A stretch of 64,000 nucleotides of DNA from Meghimatium bilineatum (GCA_034231615.1 CM067311.1:19596173-19660172), one strand, 5' to 3'. Shown: positions 1-10,639, numbered from the stretch's first letter. The notes: a model not told the origin generated them from the letters alone. Numbers and translations are program-made.

Positions 1-145
1 TGTAACTGTTTGTTTTTGTGTACGCTCATTAGTAATTATCTAATGATGTCCAATGAATGGCCTAATATTTATAGTGAAGTTACTCATCCATAAAGGATTT
101 AATATTTTTAGTAAAGGAAAAATTTAAATCATATAAATAATTGTA

Positions 146-262
146 CAGGGTGTTTAACAAGTCACTGTGCACTCATTTACATCGGTGGTGATACTGTGTC
201 ATATGAATTGTGAGTATTTAGTGTGGATCTTAGTAGTGCAAAGCTACTTTAAAGACACCCTG
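146..262. mobile_element. Small MITE-like inverted-repeat element
   Basis: Both ends begin CAGGGTG on opposite strands. The imperfect inverted repeat continues inward for about 29 bases, with both arms reaching a GCACT motif. The interior has no coding potential. TA or TTA lies outside both ends, as expected for Tc1/mariner-type insertion. It sits just upstream of the REEP-like exon. The superfamily is an inference from the ends alone. Confidence 0.45.
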
Positions 263-362
263 TTAAATCTTGAATTGCTTGTGGTTAAACTTCAGCCTAT
301 TAAACATGATGTGAATTTTTGGAGACATTTAGTGCTGAAAAGTTTCTTCTTATATCTCTCAG

Positions 363-456
363 GAATACCTGCTTTTGTCATCTTATATTGTGCCTATTTA
401 TGGAGTTTTCGGTTCCTCTGCAACATTCTTGGCTTCGTATACCCAGCTTATATTTC
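363..456 (+). CDS. REEP5/6-like (TB2/DP1/HVA22) gene, internal exon A
   Basis: This is an internal exon of an ER membrane-shaping protein of the REEP/TB2/DP1/HVA22 family. These proteins form hairpin membrane segments that curve tubular ER. A pyrimidine-rich acceptor ending in AG (361-362) and a strong GTAAGT donor (457) bound the exon. It reads from phase 1 to phase 2 and ends FLCNILGFVYPAYIS. That ending matches the family block LLCNLIGFxYPAYIS, which by recall also sits at an exon end in vertebrate REEP5. The exon at 14653 continues the frame exactly. Oddity: the hydrophobic stretch before the LCN motif is about three residues shorter than I recall for REEP5, so the protein is divergent or the gene is decaying. 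The first exon, with the start codon, is not in the window or not recognised. Confidence 0.72.
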
Positions 457-705
457 GTAAGTCTTACACCTTTATTTATTACATTGAAGGTAACGGTGCA
501 AAGAGGATTATAAAGTGTTATTGTAATAAAAACTGGACCCCCAACCATAGTATCACGCAAAATGCAATAACGAGCAAAAGGAAAAGACATTCCAATTGAA
601 ACAATGTATTTATGATTATCAAACATTGTAGCAAAAAACTAATGGTTCTATATACCAGATACCCTTTGAATAATGTCAGGCATGGGCCATCACATCATCA
701 TCAAG
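457..705. other. Intron sequence, nothing recognised
   Basis: This is the start of the long intron between the two REEP-like exons. It is AT-rich and has no ORF or repeat family I can name. A short (CAT/CATCA)n stretch at about 690-703 resembles the tail of a LINE. Confidence 0.5.
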
Positions 706-1081
706 TCTGGTACTTGGTGTAATGTTTAATCACATCAATAATTGAAGGGATGCAAAGGGTACCACATTGCTCTCTGTGGACCCAGAGTTAACAGATAACC
801 AAGATCCCAAAAGTACCCCCTCGTGGTGCATCCTGCAAACAAAAATACAGCTGCTCATGCAGATTCTGGCTAAAACTTTTGGGGTTGTGTTCATGAATGT
901 GGAGGCAGCAGATGGAAAGACTGCAAAAAATACAGGCAATATCTCTGACACCTTTGAGCCAATATATGCAGTGGCACTGTCAACACACATTGGCGCTTAG
1001 TCAGCCCAGCAGAAACATTGAAGGAACGGCCAATGCAGATGTTATGAAGTGGGCAGATGCTATGAGAAATATTAAGAGTGC

Positions 1082-1155
1082 GCTGTCAGAAGCTACATTT
1101 TCTCTCTGGGAGGAGACCTTCCTCAAGATGGGCTTGCAATTTGTTTAACAGGATA
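1082..1155 (-). mobile_element. Short fragment of family B LINE (RT region)
   Basis: About 75 bases are nearly identical to 10460-10535 in the larger minus-strand family B copy. The shared block encodes part of the reverse-transcriptase domain around the AxLLPERKCSFRQ region. It is a scrap with no coding value. Confidence 0.6.
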
Positions 1156-1701
1156 AGAGGATAAATACAGAGCACGCTACAGCACAGGGTCATGTGCAAA
1201 TAGAACAGGAAAATTGTTCACGGAAATTGGAACTAAAGTATTGTTAGCGCAAGTCATGCTTCTCATTACTGGTGCTCCCAGCCCGAGATCAACTCTGCTG
1301 TCTAGTCTTTCCAATATCAGAATCATGCTCATGGAGAGAAAAGTTTCAGTGCCCAATGAGCACAAGCACAACTGACCAAGGAGACAAGCTATGTTCAGCT
1401 CGAGAAGAAACTTTTAGTCACTGGTGCTCCTAAATATGTGTATAGACTCAGACTTGGACAAGGGGTTCACGATGTTGGTGAACGACACTTTGGCTAAGAG
1501 GGTGAAGGAGGCAGGTCTGACTCTTCTTTCGAGTTCTTCCTAATCTGGAATCAGGCTTACGGATGAGAAAAGGTTTAGTACCTGATGGGCACTGGCACAA
1601 TGTCTATTTACGCGAGACAAATTCAATGGATGCGGAACACCTCGTGCAAGATAGACGTGAAAGACAAACCGTCTCGGTGTAGGGTCAATACACATTTGCT
1701 A

Positions 1702-1732
1702 CCTGGTGACAGATAGGAAGGCTGTCACCAGG
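1702..1732. repeat. Perfect 11-bp hairpin
   Basis: CCTGGTGACAG (1702-1712) is followed by a 9-base loop and then its exact reverse complement (1722-1732). It lies in non-coding sequence between two LINE fragments. No downstream T run or other feature reveals a role. Confidence 0.6.
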
Positions 1733-1961
1733 CTAGGGTAGTCGACCTGAAATGTCAAGGCATACCGAAATTGGCTGTGCTGGGCCTACATGACGCATAA
1801 CAGTGGCACAACGTAACTACGCTCCCAGCAGAAATCGCACAAATATTTGTGTTGATTATTATGGAGTGAATGCAAGAAAAAATTGAATACGTATTCTGGT
1901 ACTTGGTGTAATGTTTAATCCAATATTTTTTAAATGTCAGTCTCTGTGGCCATATCGAAAG

Positions 1962-2765
1962 TGAAATGGTGATGATGATTTCGCAAGCAAAAATGAGCAT
2001 GGCATGAAAAAACAATAAATATATGGTGAACACATAGGAAAAAAAACACATTTATGATTGTCTAATTTGGATTGGGTTTGTGAGATCGTAGATGCCTGAT
2101 GAGTCCGATTCATACCAGGAAAGTTCTAATGCAGGAGTGCAGAGTGTCCAGAGTTGGAGTTTTTGGATTTGTCCTTTGGATGTTTTTGGATTCTGTCGCT
2201 TCTAAGTTGCCCACAGTGTTCTCCCTTTTTTCAAATTTAGCAATGCCAGCAGTGATCTGGGTGTGTCAAGCTGAGTGATCAAGGGTTGTAGTCTCCCAGG
2301 AGTTAGGATTGATGCTGCATTGCTTGAGAGAGTTCTTTAGGTGATCCTTGAAGCATTTTTTCTACCCTCCGGTTGAACGTTTACCATCGCACAGCTAGCT
2401 CCCCATAGAGTAATCTCTTTGGAAGGTAGGTGTCTGGCATACGGGCGATGTGTCCAGTCTAGTGAAGTTGGAAGGGCATGAATACTTTTTATATGGGACT
2501 TTTGAAGGACATCTGTGGCTATTACTTGATCCTGCCAAGGTACTTCAATGAGGTTTCTTAGGCACCAAAGATGGAAAGAGTTAAGCTATCAAGCGCGTCT
2601 CACATAGACAGTCTAGGATGACACAGCATAAAGCAGTATTGGTAGAACTACTGCACAGTAGATGTCCAACTTAGTTGTTAAACAGAAACCATGCCTGATC
2701 CAGACGTTGGCATGAAGGCTCTCAAATGCAGCACTGGTGCAAGCAATATACAGGGCCAAATCTTC
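1962..2765 (-). mobile_element. Family B LINE, 3' half (left part, minus strand)
   Basis: Read on the minus strand, this is the C-terminal coding part and 3' end of a non-LTR retrotransposon. It covers the thumb region after the RT domain, a short C2H2-like finger near the stop, and a 3' end with GCATGG, TTTGCTTGC and an (ATC)n tail at about 1962-1975. The same 3' end is seen on the plus strand at 12540-12620 and 54650-54745. The reading frame is broken by stops. The copy continues on the other side of the hAT insertion at 9774, and the junction sequence matches the uninterrupted copy at about 11830. Confidence 0.8.
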
Positions 2766-3077
2766 ATCAATTGTAGGGGTGTACTGGATTTTGGCTCCGG
2801 TAAATCAGGAATCCGACCATTTTTACAAATCCGGCTCCGGTCCAATTTTGCAGGATTTAGACCAGATTTATGTTGCCTAGTCACGTGAATTTTCTGTACA
2901 TGTTTCATGAGGTCAAGCACGGTAGTACTTCCAGTTTACTATTTCTCACTAATGTAAATAAGCATTTTAAGAAAAAAACAATCATTTTGAATTTTAATGG
3001 TACATTACTTCATGAGTTTGTGGGACTTGAATATTTCGAATTTTCGTAAATTTATTTGGTCTTGCCGATAAAATAAA

Positions 3078-3242
3078 ATGGCATCAAAATCTAAGTCATA
3101 CAGCGTTGTTTCGGATTACTTCAAGGTTAAAGACGATGATTCAGCGAAGGTAATATGTAAGTTTTCTGTCAAACAGTTTTTGCGTGGACGATCAGGTCAC
3201 CGCAAAGACTTCTCAATATCATCAATGCAGACCCTTTTGTGA
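3078..3242 (+). pseudogene. hAT transposase N-terminus with degenerate BED finger
   Basis: The frame opens with ATG and reads MASKSKSYSVVSDYFKVK, the usual start of ZBED-like hAT transposases. One expected zinc-binding cysteine after VICKF is missing and a TGA ends the frame at 3240. The continuation lies in another frame from about 3246. BED fingers bind transposon ends. Confidence 0.7.
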
Positions 3243-3337
3243 TCGATGCACAGGAAAAGCTATGATGAAATGATTGAAAAGAAAGCATCACTGGAGGCCA
3301 GTGTATTGGCGACCACATCTATGATGAATCTGGGATT

Positions 3338-4048
3338 GTGTTTGCTTGCACAAAGCAAGCAGCAGTACCCAGCAGTCAATTATGCAGGTATGGACCAGGT
3401 CAAAATTTTAGACATCACAGTCCCAATTCTAAACGCATTCATGCAGTCGTAGCCCGAATGATAGCCATAGATATGGAGCCTTTTCAAGTATTGGAACGAC
3501 CAGGTTTCAGAGAGTTGATGCATACAATGGAAAAAAGGTATGAATTGCCTTCAAGAAAGTACATTGCTGAACATGTCATTCCTGACATGTGTAATCGTCT
3601 GAAGGTAAAAATTGCAGCAATGATATCTGACACTGATTACATATCAATCACAACAGATAGTGGACAGCTGAACACATCACTCTGTCATTTATGGGCATCA
3701 CTGGCCATTGGTTAACAGACTCCTTCATTCACCGCAGTGTAGTCTTCCATTGTATTGCATGTGATGAACATCATACGACCACAAACTTGCTTGCACATTT
3801 TGAAATGATGCTGGATGAGTGGTCAATTGCACGTGAGAAGTGCCATGTTGTAAGAGACAATGCATTTAACATTGTCAAATGCTTTCGTGATGGCAGCTAT
3901 TCAAGTGTTGGATGTTTTGCACACACACTGCAGCTGTGTGTGCATGATGGTCTTTTGAGTCTAAAGTATGTTGCTGACATCATCAGTACTTGCCCAGTAA
4001 GGAAGAAAATTGGTAGGAGAATTCAAACACTCTTCTTCAGCAACCAGT
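3338..4048 (+). pseudogene. hAT transposase, middle part (RNase H-like core), frameshifted
   Basis: Two overlapping frames together give the hAT core. The first contains PGFRELMHTMEKRYELPSRK and ITTD. The second continues with WLTDSFIHRSVVFHC, CHVVRDNAFNIVKC and CFAHTLQLCVHDGL. These match the DDE-containing middle of ZBED/Tam3-type transposases (TTD, RDNA and CxxHxLxL motifs). The frame changes at about 3690. The segment stops abruptly at 4048 where the LINE begins. Confidence 0.8.
3573..4048 (+). repeat. 476-bp direct duplication, left copy
   Basis: This hAT segment is repeated at 7995-8470 with the same length and no gaps. By eye about 11 bases differ. The left copy ends exactly at the 5' end of the family A LINE and the right copy starts directly after its (GAA)n tail. 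That is the geometry of a target-site duplication, though an unusually long one. Confidence 0.92.
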
Positions 4049-4309
4049 AAGCAGAGTGCTGAAGATGGAGGCATCCAGCCAAAAGGCGCACAGATAATCA
4101 GGATGCCACGCACAAAACACAATGGAAACATATCTGCATCTATAAAAAGTTATGGTGCCTGCCCTGTGGCGGACGTTAAGGCAGGGACGGTGCCGGGCCC
4201 TATACCTCGAAAGGGCCCAACCTCAGTTACTGGAAGTCCTTCTCAATTGCCCCAAGGAGCCAGGAGGCAAGGGAATAGAGCTACTGGCCAAACAAACAAA
4301 CGACCAATA

Positions 4310-4960
4310 AAAATAATGCACTGGAATGCTGAGGGTGTCAACAGTAAAAGAGATGGATACAGCAAAAAATTGGAACTTGAAAATGTCCTCAGTGAAGAAC
4401 AAGTTAATATATGCTGTATCCAAGAAACACACCTCAGCAGCGACATAGCCTTCAAAATCAGAGGCTACCAGTGCTACCAATCTGACCGAAAGGACAGGCG
4501 AAAGGGTGGAATTCTGACACTTGTTAAAAACAATATCAGCGCATGTCAGCTGGAAGTATATATGGAAGGGGCAGAATACCAGATGCTCCACCTAAAAACA
4601 GACAGTGCAGAATTCCATCTCCTGAACTACTACTGCCCAAATGATAAACCATTGGCACTAGACACAGTTCCAGATAAAGAGAGACTTATGGTGTGTGGTG
4701 ACTTCAACAGCCACTCTCATAGCTGGGGCTACGATCATATCGACAAGAGAGGTGAGGAACTTGAGAGCTGGCAGGATGAAAATAATCTCATCCTTATTAA
4801 CCAGCCAGTAGACAGACTCACCAACCTTCTATTCGAGAGCATGGCACACCACCTCTACACCAGATCTGGCATTCCACTCACCAGACCTGGAATGGAACAT
4901 CACACGTGTCATTGGAAAGCAGCTTGGGGGTAGTGACCACAGACCAGTATTTCTGGAAAT
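4310..4960 (+). pseudogene. APE-like endonuclease domain of family A LINE
   Basis: The domain nicks target DNA to prime reverse transcription. Visible motifs in order are MHWNAEG, CCIQETHL, VCGDFNSHSHSWG and GSDHRPVFLEI, the four classic active-site blocks of APE endonucleases in LINEs. The last motif lies in a different frame (about 4918-4950), showing a frameshift near 4850. All catalytic residues I can check (N, E, D, N, D, H) are present. Confidence 0.85.
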
Positions 4961-5591
4961 CCACAATGAATTTACCAAGTACAGCAGCACGCTCACTAGG
5001 TGGAGCTATAAGAGGGCATACTGGAAAATGTACCAGCATTTAACCAGTGTTCTAGCTAAGGACATGAACTTGGACAAAGACATCAATAGAGCAGTGAGTG
5101 AATTTAATAAATGTATACTACATGCTGCTAGTAAAACCATACCCAGGGGGGCACGCAAGAACTACAAACCCTACTGGAATAATGAACTGGAAAAGCTGCA
5201 AAATGAGATGGAAACATCTAGACAGCAGGCCGAGAACAGACCTAGCCAAGAACATCACAACAAATATCAGCAAACAGAGGCTAAATTTCAAAGAGCCAAG
5301 TTACAAGCCAGACGGAGCAGCTGGAAAGTAAAAAACACAGTCGCTGAACCTAGAAAGAGATACTAGGAAATTATGGAAACTTGTAAAACAACTAAATGAT
5401 GAAGGTACGGGGAGAAATACCAGGATCACACTTTATAAAGATAAAAACATTTTAACAGGTAAACATGCAGCGCTGATTATTTTACATATTCCTTTGCAGA
5501 AGACAATAACATCATAGTCAGCCCAGACAAACAACAGGAGGTTCGAGAGAACCAGCAAAACATTGGACAAGGCGAACCTATACCTGAAGTC

Positions 5592-6938
5592 ATGGAGGCA
5601 CCAATCACAATGAGAGAACTGGAGCATGCAATATCCAAATTGAAAATGAAAAAGTCCCCTGGAGCTGATGGAGTGTCCAATGAAATGATTAGAAACCTGG
5701 GAATTGCAGCAAGAGCAAAGCTACTGCAGATCTTTAACACAAGCTGGTCCACAGGTAATGTACCACAGGCGTGGAGAGAAGCAATAATGATACCACTCCT
5801 CAAATCAGGAAAAGATGGCAACACAGTCTCCAACTACAGGCCCATCAGCCTCACAAGCTGTCTATGCAAAACAATGGAACGCATTATCAATCTTAGGATG
5901 CAGTGGTACCTTGAAAGTGAAAACCTTCTGGTATCACAGCAAGCAGGTTTCAGACAGTGCTACTCTACTGAAGATCAGGCAACTTACCTCTCCCAAGAGA
6001 TTGAGGATGTCTTCCAAGATAAGAAACTGGTACTAGCAGCATGGATAGACCTCAGAAAAGCATTTGATAAGGTCTGGAAAGAAGGGCTCCTAAAGAAATT
6101 GCGAAATTGCAGGGTTAGCTCAAGAATGTACAAATGGGTAAAAGCATACCTGCATAATAGAAGAGCCAGGGTACAATTAGATGGTCGCAAGAGCAAGAAA
6201 GTTCTACTGCGTCATGGAGTCCCCCAGGGAGGAGTCCTGTCACCCACACTTTTCTTGGTTTACATCAATTACCTAGTTGCTGAACTACCACACGGGATCA
6301 AAGTGGCAATGTATGCTGACGACCTGGTGATATGGTGCACGGAAGAACATGCAACAGTGGCCACTAAACAAATACAAAAAGCTATCGATGCTCTAACCTT
6401 ATGGGCTAATAGATGGTGCGTCAGCATTAACACAGATAAGTGCAGCACTACACTCTTTACCCTCTCACCAAAACAAAAAGCCGGTCATATCAAAATAGAT
6501 GGAGAACTCTTGAAAGAAGACAAACAACCCACATACCTCGGAGTTACTTTTGATGATAAACTGATATGGAAGCAGCACATAAACAAAGCAACAACAAAAG
6601 CCAGGAGGAAATTAGCTATCCTGAGAAAACTAAGTGGAACCACATGGGGAGCCAGTGGAAATATACTCAGTAAAGTTTACCAGCAAGGCATAAGACCACA
6701 CCTGGAATATGGTTCAGCTGCATGGTGTTCTGCATCAAACACCACATTACAAGATCTAGATAAAGTGCAAAACCAGGCACTTAGAATAATGTTGGGAGCA
6801 ATGAAATCAACACCCATAGCAGAGATGCAGAAAATGGGAAGAATGCAAACACTCGGCGAACGCAGAGACACAAAAGTACTAATTCAGGCAGAAAAGTTTC
6901 AGTGTATGCCAAGTCATCCAATGAAGGAAAGATTCTAA
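5592..6938 (+). CDS. Reverse transcriptase domain of family A LINE (448-aa open frame)
   Basis: A continuous frame covers the whole RT palm, fingers and thumb. It shows KSPGADGVSNEM, NYRPISLTSCLCKTMER, QAGFRQCYSTEDQ, WIDLRKAFDKVWKEGL, GVPQGGVLSPTLF and the catalytic AMYADDLVIW. The thumb has TYLGVTFDDKLIWKQHI. It ends at a TAA before the RNase H. Upstream linker sequence from 5028 (RKNYKPYWNNELEKL) lies in other frames. The open frame suggests fairly recent insertion, but the whole element is broken. Confidence 0.88.
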   Translation: MEAPITMRELEHAISKLKMKKSPGADGVSNEMIRNLGIAARAKLLQIFNTSWSTGNVPQAWREAIMIPLLKSGKDGNTVSNYRPISLTSCLCKTMERIINLRMQWYLESENLLVSQQAGFRQCYSTEDQATYLSQEIEDVFQDKKLVLAAWIDLRKAFDKVWKEGLLKKLRNCRVSSRMYKWVKAYLHNRRARVQLDGRKSKKVLLRHGVPQGGVLSPTLFLVYINYLVAELPHGIKVAMYADDLVIWCTEEHATVATKQIQKAIDALTLWANRWCVSINTDKCSTTLFTLSPKQKAGHIKIDGELLKEDKQPTYLGVTFDDKLIWKQHINKATTKARRKLAILRKLSGTTWGASGNILSKVYQQGIRPHLEYGSAAWCSASNTTLQDLDKVQNQALRIMLGAMKSTPIAEMQKMGRMQTLGERRDTKVLIQAEKFQCMPSHPMKERF

Positions 6939-7199
6939 AATCTAGCAATGGGGCGACTGAAAAGAAGCAGCTTTATCCATCAAGCTAAACGACTCCACAG
7001 ACAACTTACAGACCTACCTGAAGTTGACAGCCCCTTAAGGCCTGTACCAGAGCAAATCCTGTGGAGTGAAAGGTATGGAATGCCAATATACATTCAGACC
7101 CATATGAAAGGAATACTAAGCGAGGACGAACAGAACAGTGTGCAGCGAAGGACAGTCACCCTCAGTTTCCTGGATGAGGAATATCCACAAATATATGGG

Positions 7200-7855
7200 T
7201 CAGAGTATACACAGATGGGTCAGCATAGAATGCCATGAGGAATTGAGGTGCAGGTGTATATATAAAATATCCACACAAGCCTAGAGATACCATCAGAACA
7301 CCAACAGGAAAATTCTGCAATAATTATGATGCAGAAATCCAGGCAATTAGTGTGGCAGCTAAAAAACTGCTGAACTCCAACTCTGACCTACAGCCTGTGG
7401 TATTCCTGACAGATGCAAGGTCAGTGCTTCAAGCTCTCCAGTCTGGAAAACTAACAGACTTGAAAAAACTACTTAGCGAATTGTCTTACCAGTATAGGGT
7501 AACCATGCAGTGGATACCCCCTCACTGTGGAATACCAGGAAATGAAAAAGCAGACCAACTGGCTAAGGAAGGTGCTGCCGAAGACCAACCAGATATACCA
7601 ATCACCTACCATCAGAAAAAACAGATGATCAAGTCAATAAGAAAGCCACAAACACCAACACAAGATGACTATCATATTATGAACAGACCAGAACAAGTTA
7701 TAATTCTACATCTTAGAACAGGACACAACCGACTCTGCAGTCACATGTATACAAAGTTCAAGATTGGCAACACGGCCATGTGTACATGTGGACAGGCAGC
7801 ACAGAGTGCCAAACATATAATTCAAGATAGTTCTGAGCATGAAACGCTGAGGTAG
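7200..7855 (+). pseudogene. RNase H and C-terminal Cys/His region of family A LINE
   Basis: RNase H removes the RNA template during retrotransposition. The first catalytic block VYTDGSA lies at about 7205-7225 and is followed by stops. The frame at 7352-7855 then shows FLTDARSVLQAL and PPHCGIPGNEKADQLAKEG. The C-terminal block is LRTGHNRLCSHM followed by CTCGQAAQSAKHIIQD, a Cys/His motif common after RNase H in I- and R1-like elements. A TAG ends it at 7853. Confidence 0.82.
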
Positions 7856-7994
7856 ACATATTGGCCAGAGGAAACAACACTGGAATCAAAACTCTATGGT
7901 ACACTGTATGAACTACAAAAGACAGTGAGTTTTATTAAGGAGACAGAATTACAGATATAGACATGTTTCAAGTGAACGAAAGAAGAAGAAGAAA

Positions 7995-8470
7995 ATGTCA
8001 TTTCTGACATGTGTAAACGTCTGAAGGTAAAAATTGCAGCAATGATATCTGACACTGATTACATATCAATCACAACAGATAGTGGACAGCTGAACACACC
8101 ACTCTGTCATTTATGGGCATCACTGGCCATTGGTTAACAGACTCCTTCATTCACCACAGTGTAGTCTTCCATTGTATTGCTTGTGATGAACATCATACGG
8201 CCATAAACTTGCTTGCACATTTTGAAATGATGCTCGATGAGTGGTCAATTGCACGTGAGAAGTGCCATGTTGTAAGAGACAATGCATTTAACATTGTCAA
8301 ATGCTTTCGTGATGGCAGCTATTCAAGTGTTGGATGTTTTGCACACATACTGCAGCTGTGTGTTCATGATGGTCTTTTGAGTCTACAGTATGTTGCTGAC
8401 ATCATCAGTACTTGCCCAGTAAGGAAGAAAATTGGTAGGAGAATTCAAACACTCTTCTTCAGCAACCAGT
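7995..8470 (+). repeat. 476-bp direct duplication, right copy
   Basis: This is the right partner of 3573-4048, in register from ATGTCAT to AACCAGT. Beyond 8470 the hAT sequence continues uninterrupted, so this copy belongs with the downstream half of the transposase. Confidence 0.92.
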
Positions 8471-9386
8471 CGTTTGCATGAACTTCAAAATGAATTAAAC
8501 CTATCACAACATCAGCTTATTCAGGACGTGACAACACGATGTAACTCAACGTTTTATATGCTATGACGTCTGTTAGAACAACGGCACAGCATCAGTCTGT
8601 ACTGTGTTGAAATTGATTCAGTAACTGGGCTAACGGCACAGCAGTGGGCAGTCACGTAGAATGTGGTAGCTACTTTTGGCACCATTTGAATAACTTACAT
8701 GTGAAATAAGTGCAGCTCAGGCATCAATATCAGTTGTGATCCCATTAGTGAAAACACTAATGGCTTTCCTCCAGAAAGAAGGTAGTGATTCCGTAGTGAA
8801 GGTAGTGATCAAAACTATGAAAGCAGCCCTGTTTGAAGCTGTTAGCAGCAGATTTGCGGACATTGAATCTAACAGTATTTACACCTCTGCCACACTACTG
8901 GACCCTCGATTCAAGCTGTGCTTCTTCTCCGAACGTGGCAGAAGTGATGCACGAGCCCATCTGATGTTAGCAGCTAACTCCATTATTCATTCAGCAAACA
9001 CAGGATCCATCAGCTACTAGTAGCAGTACTAGTGTTTTGACTTCTGTGAGCACTGCCACACAGTAGAGTTCAGCCTATGGAGCTGTTTTGACACAGTTGT
9101 CAAGGAAAATCCCACCACATATCGTTCTGCAAGTGCCAAAGGCAACAGCATTAACACTGAGGTGACACAGTACCTGTCAGAGCCACTTCACACTCGACAG
9201 TCAGATTCAGTTTCATGGTGGCATGCCAATAAGCAAAGATTTCCAAGTATGGCTAGACTGGCACAGGCATTTCTTGCACCACCACCTACAAGTGTGCCAT
9301 CGGAAAGGCTGTTCAGTACTGCAGAAGACTTTATCACTAACCACCGTAGTAGCCTTGTACCACACAACTTTACAGCCATAATGTAG
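8471..9386 (+). pseudogene. hAT transposase C-terminal part with hATC dimerisation domain
   Basis: Readable blocks across frames include LHELQNELNLSQHQLIQDV, then IYTSATLLDPRFKLCFF at about 8870-8940. The hATC domain at 9162-9386 reads WWHANKQRFPSMARLAQAFL, APPPTSVPSERLFSTA and FITNHRSSLVPHN. This end block mediates transposase dimerisation. Several stops interrupt the segment between 8500 and 9160. Confidence 0.82.
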
Positions 9387-9773
9387 ACTGACTGACTGAA
9401 ATAGTGAAAGTGCTGAATGAATGTATTTCAATAAATTCAATCTGTTCAATGTACTGTTGTTGTGAGTTGTAACTGAGCTGCCAAATTGTTAACTGAAATC
9501 AATGTGAAAACTAAAAATTAAAATTACTAAATTAGCATTATGTGCTTATGTATTATGTTTCATCTTGAACTGATGGAACTTAATATTACTTATTCTAATG
9601 TAAACATAATTATTTTTCATTTAAATGATTTAATATGAGTATTTGTCATCATTGTCATGTCTATCGTAATGAACTGCAGTAATGAACAGTCGAGTGACTC
9701 CACTCACCTAAGTCAAGACATTATTAAACTTTTTATTTTTTATTTTTGAACCCGGTACAGCCCTAATCAATTG

Positions 9774-10600
9774 TCCCCTTTTGCGATAGGGTGCTGCCGA
9801 GATATACAAACTTATTAGCAGTATTAAGTTTCTGTCCCTTTACTGTGATTACTGGTTTTGTGTAGGGGACACCTGGTGCTGGTTGATACATTACTAATGT
9901 CTTTGCCGTGCTAATGGTGAGAACAAACGCATCACAGGCCAAATAGAGGAGGTCCATAACTGCCCTGCATGACTTTCAGACTGGTAGCATTTTGTGCACA
10001 ATCGTCTGTGAAGAAGAGGTCGAGAACTATGCCCGTCTTAGTTTTGGTTTTGACCTTCAATCTTCTAACATTGAATAGCCCTCCATCAGCTTGACAGTGA
10101 AAGCAAATTCCTGCACTGTTATTCTGGAAGGCATCATTTAACATGGCAGAGAACACTACGAAGCTGAAGAGCGTCGGATCCAGGAAGCAACCCTGTTTAA
10201 CACCGTTAGTTACTGGATACGGGCTTGAGTGTGCACCATCATCTTGCCCACAGGCTGAATTACCATTATGGAACTGGCAAACCATGATGGTAAATTTTTC
10301 AGGACATTCAAATTTGGCCATGATTTTCCATAGTCCTTCGTGATTTACAGTGTCAAATTCTGTAGTTAGGTTGACAAAAGTGGTGTAGAGACCAATGTTC
10401 TGGTCACAACACTTTTTCTGTAGTTGTCTGACAGTGAATATCATGTCAACCGTACCTCTGTTCTGTCGGAAGCTACATTTTCTCTCTGGGAGGAGACCTG
10501 CATCAAGATGGGCTTGCATTCTTTTAACAGGATTCTAGCCAGGATCTTGACTGCTATATTGGGCAGACATTTTGAACATCCTACGGGAAAATGTAGGAAC
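9774..10600 (-). mobile_element. Family B LINE, RT part (right part, minus strand)
   Basis: This minus-strand segment continues the LINE interrupted by the hAT. The 195-aa frame at 9932-10519 shows FTVRQLQKKC, TTFVNLTTEFDTVNHEGLW, TNGVKQGCFLDPTLF and FFTDDCAQNA, a degraded RT core in which the catalytic YADD position reads FTDD. Downstream in the element come CDAFVLTISTAKTLVMYQP and KFVYLGSTLSQ. It is a non-functional copy. Confidence 0.82.
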
Positions 10601-10639
10601 AAATGACTATATAAGTGATGATTTCTCTTGTTCCATGAC

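Larger units (their letters stand above)
706..1920. repeat. Segment bounded by an exact 26-bp direct repeat
   Basis: The same 26 bases, beginning TCTGGTACTTGGTG, occur at 706-731 and 1895-1920. The left copy directly follows a CATCATCATCA stretch. The enclosed 1.16 kb contains a short family B LINE scrap (1082-1155), a strong hairpin (1702-1732) and otherwise unassigned sequence. The arrangement looks like an insertion with a long target-site duplication, but I cannot identify the inserted element. The ORFs at 767-1148 match nothing I know. Confidence 0.4.
4049..7994 (+). mobile_element. Family A: I-like non-LTR retrotransposon with RNase H
   Basis: This 3.95-kb LINE has an APE-type endonuclease, reverse transcriptase, RNase H and a C-terminal Cys/His motif, and ends in (GAA)n at 7980-7994. 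No gag-like ORF1 with zinc knuckles is visible, so the copy is either 5'-truncated or from a one-ORF lineage. RNase H plus the GHNRL...CxCG...AKH C-terminus suits the I/Nimb-type group; the exact clade is not certain. Frameshifts near 4850, 5330 and 5470 and stops after 6938 inactivate it. Two 5'-truncated relatives lie at 11149-11601 (minus) and 46923-48148 (plus). Confidence 0.9.
2774..9765 (+). mobile_element. hAT (BED-finger type) DNA transposon, inactivated
   Basis: The ends are TAGGGGTGTACTGG and its inverted near-match CCGGTACAGCCCTA, a typical hAT-style TIR. The 8-bp target duplication ATCAATTG is perfect at 2766-2773 and 9766-9773. Removing the element restores an uninterrupted family B LINE. 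Inside are remnants of a transposase: BED finger, RNase H-fold core and hAT C-terminal dimerisation domain. These are split by the family A LINE and its 476-bp flanking duplication. Without that insertion and one duplicate the element would be about 2.57 kb. The transposase has several stops and frameshifts, so the copy cannot be autonomous. Confidence 0.9.

Noticed and set aside
2091..2120. CCTGATGAGTCC...GGAAAG resembles a hammerhead ribozyme core
   Set aside because: Stem II cannot pair properly, and on the minus strand these bases are the codons of the zinc-finger end of family B LINE, where the same sequence occurs in other copies as coding.
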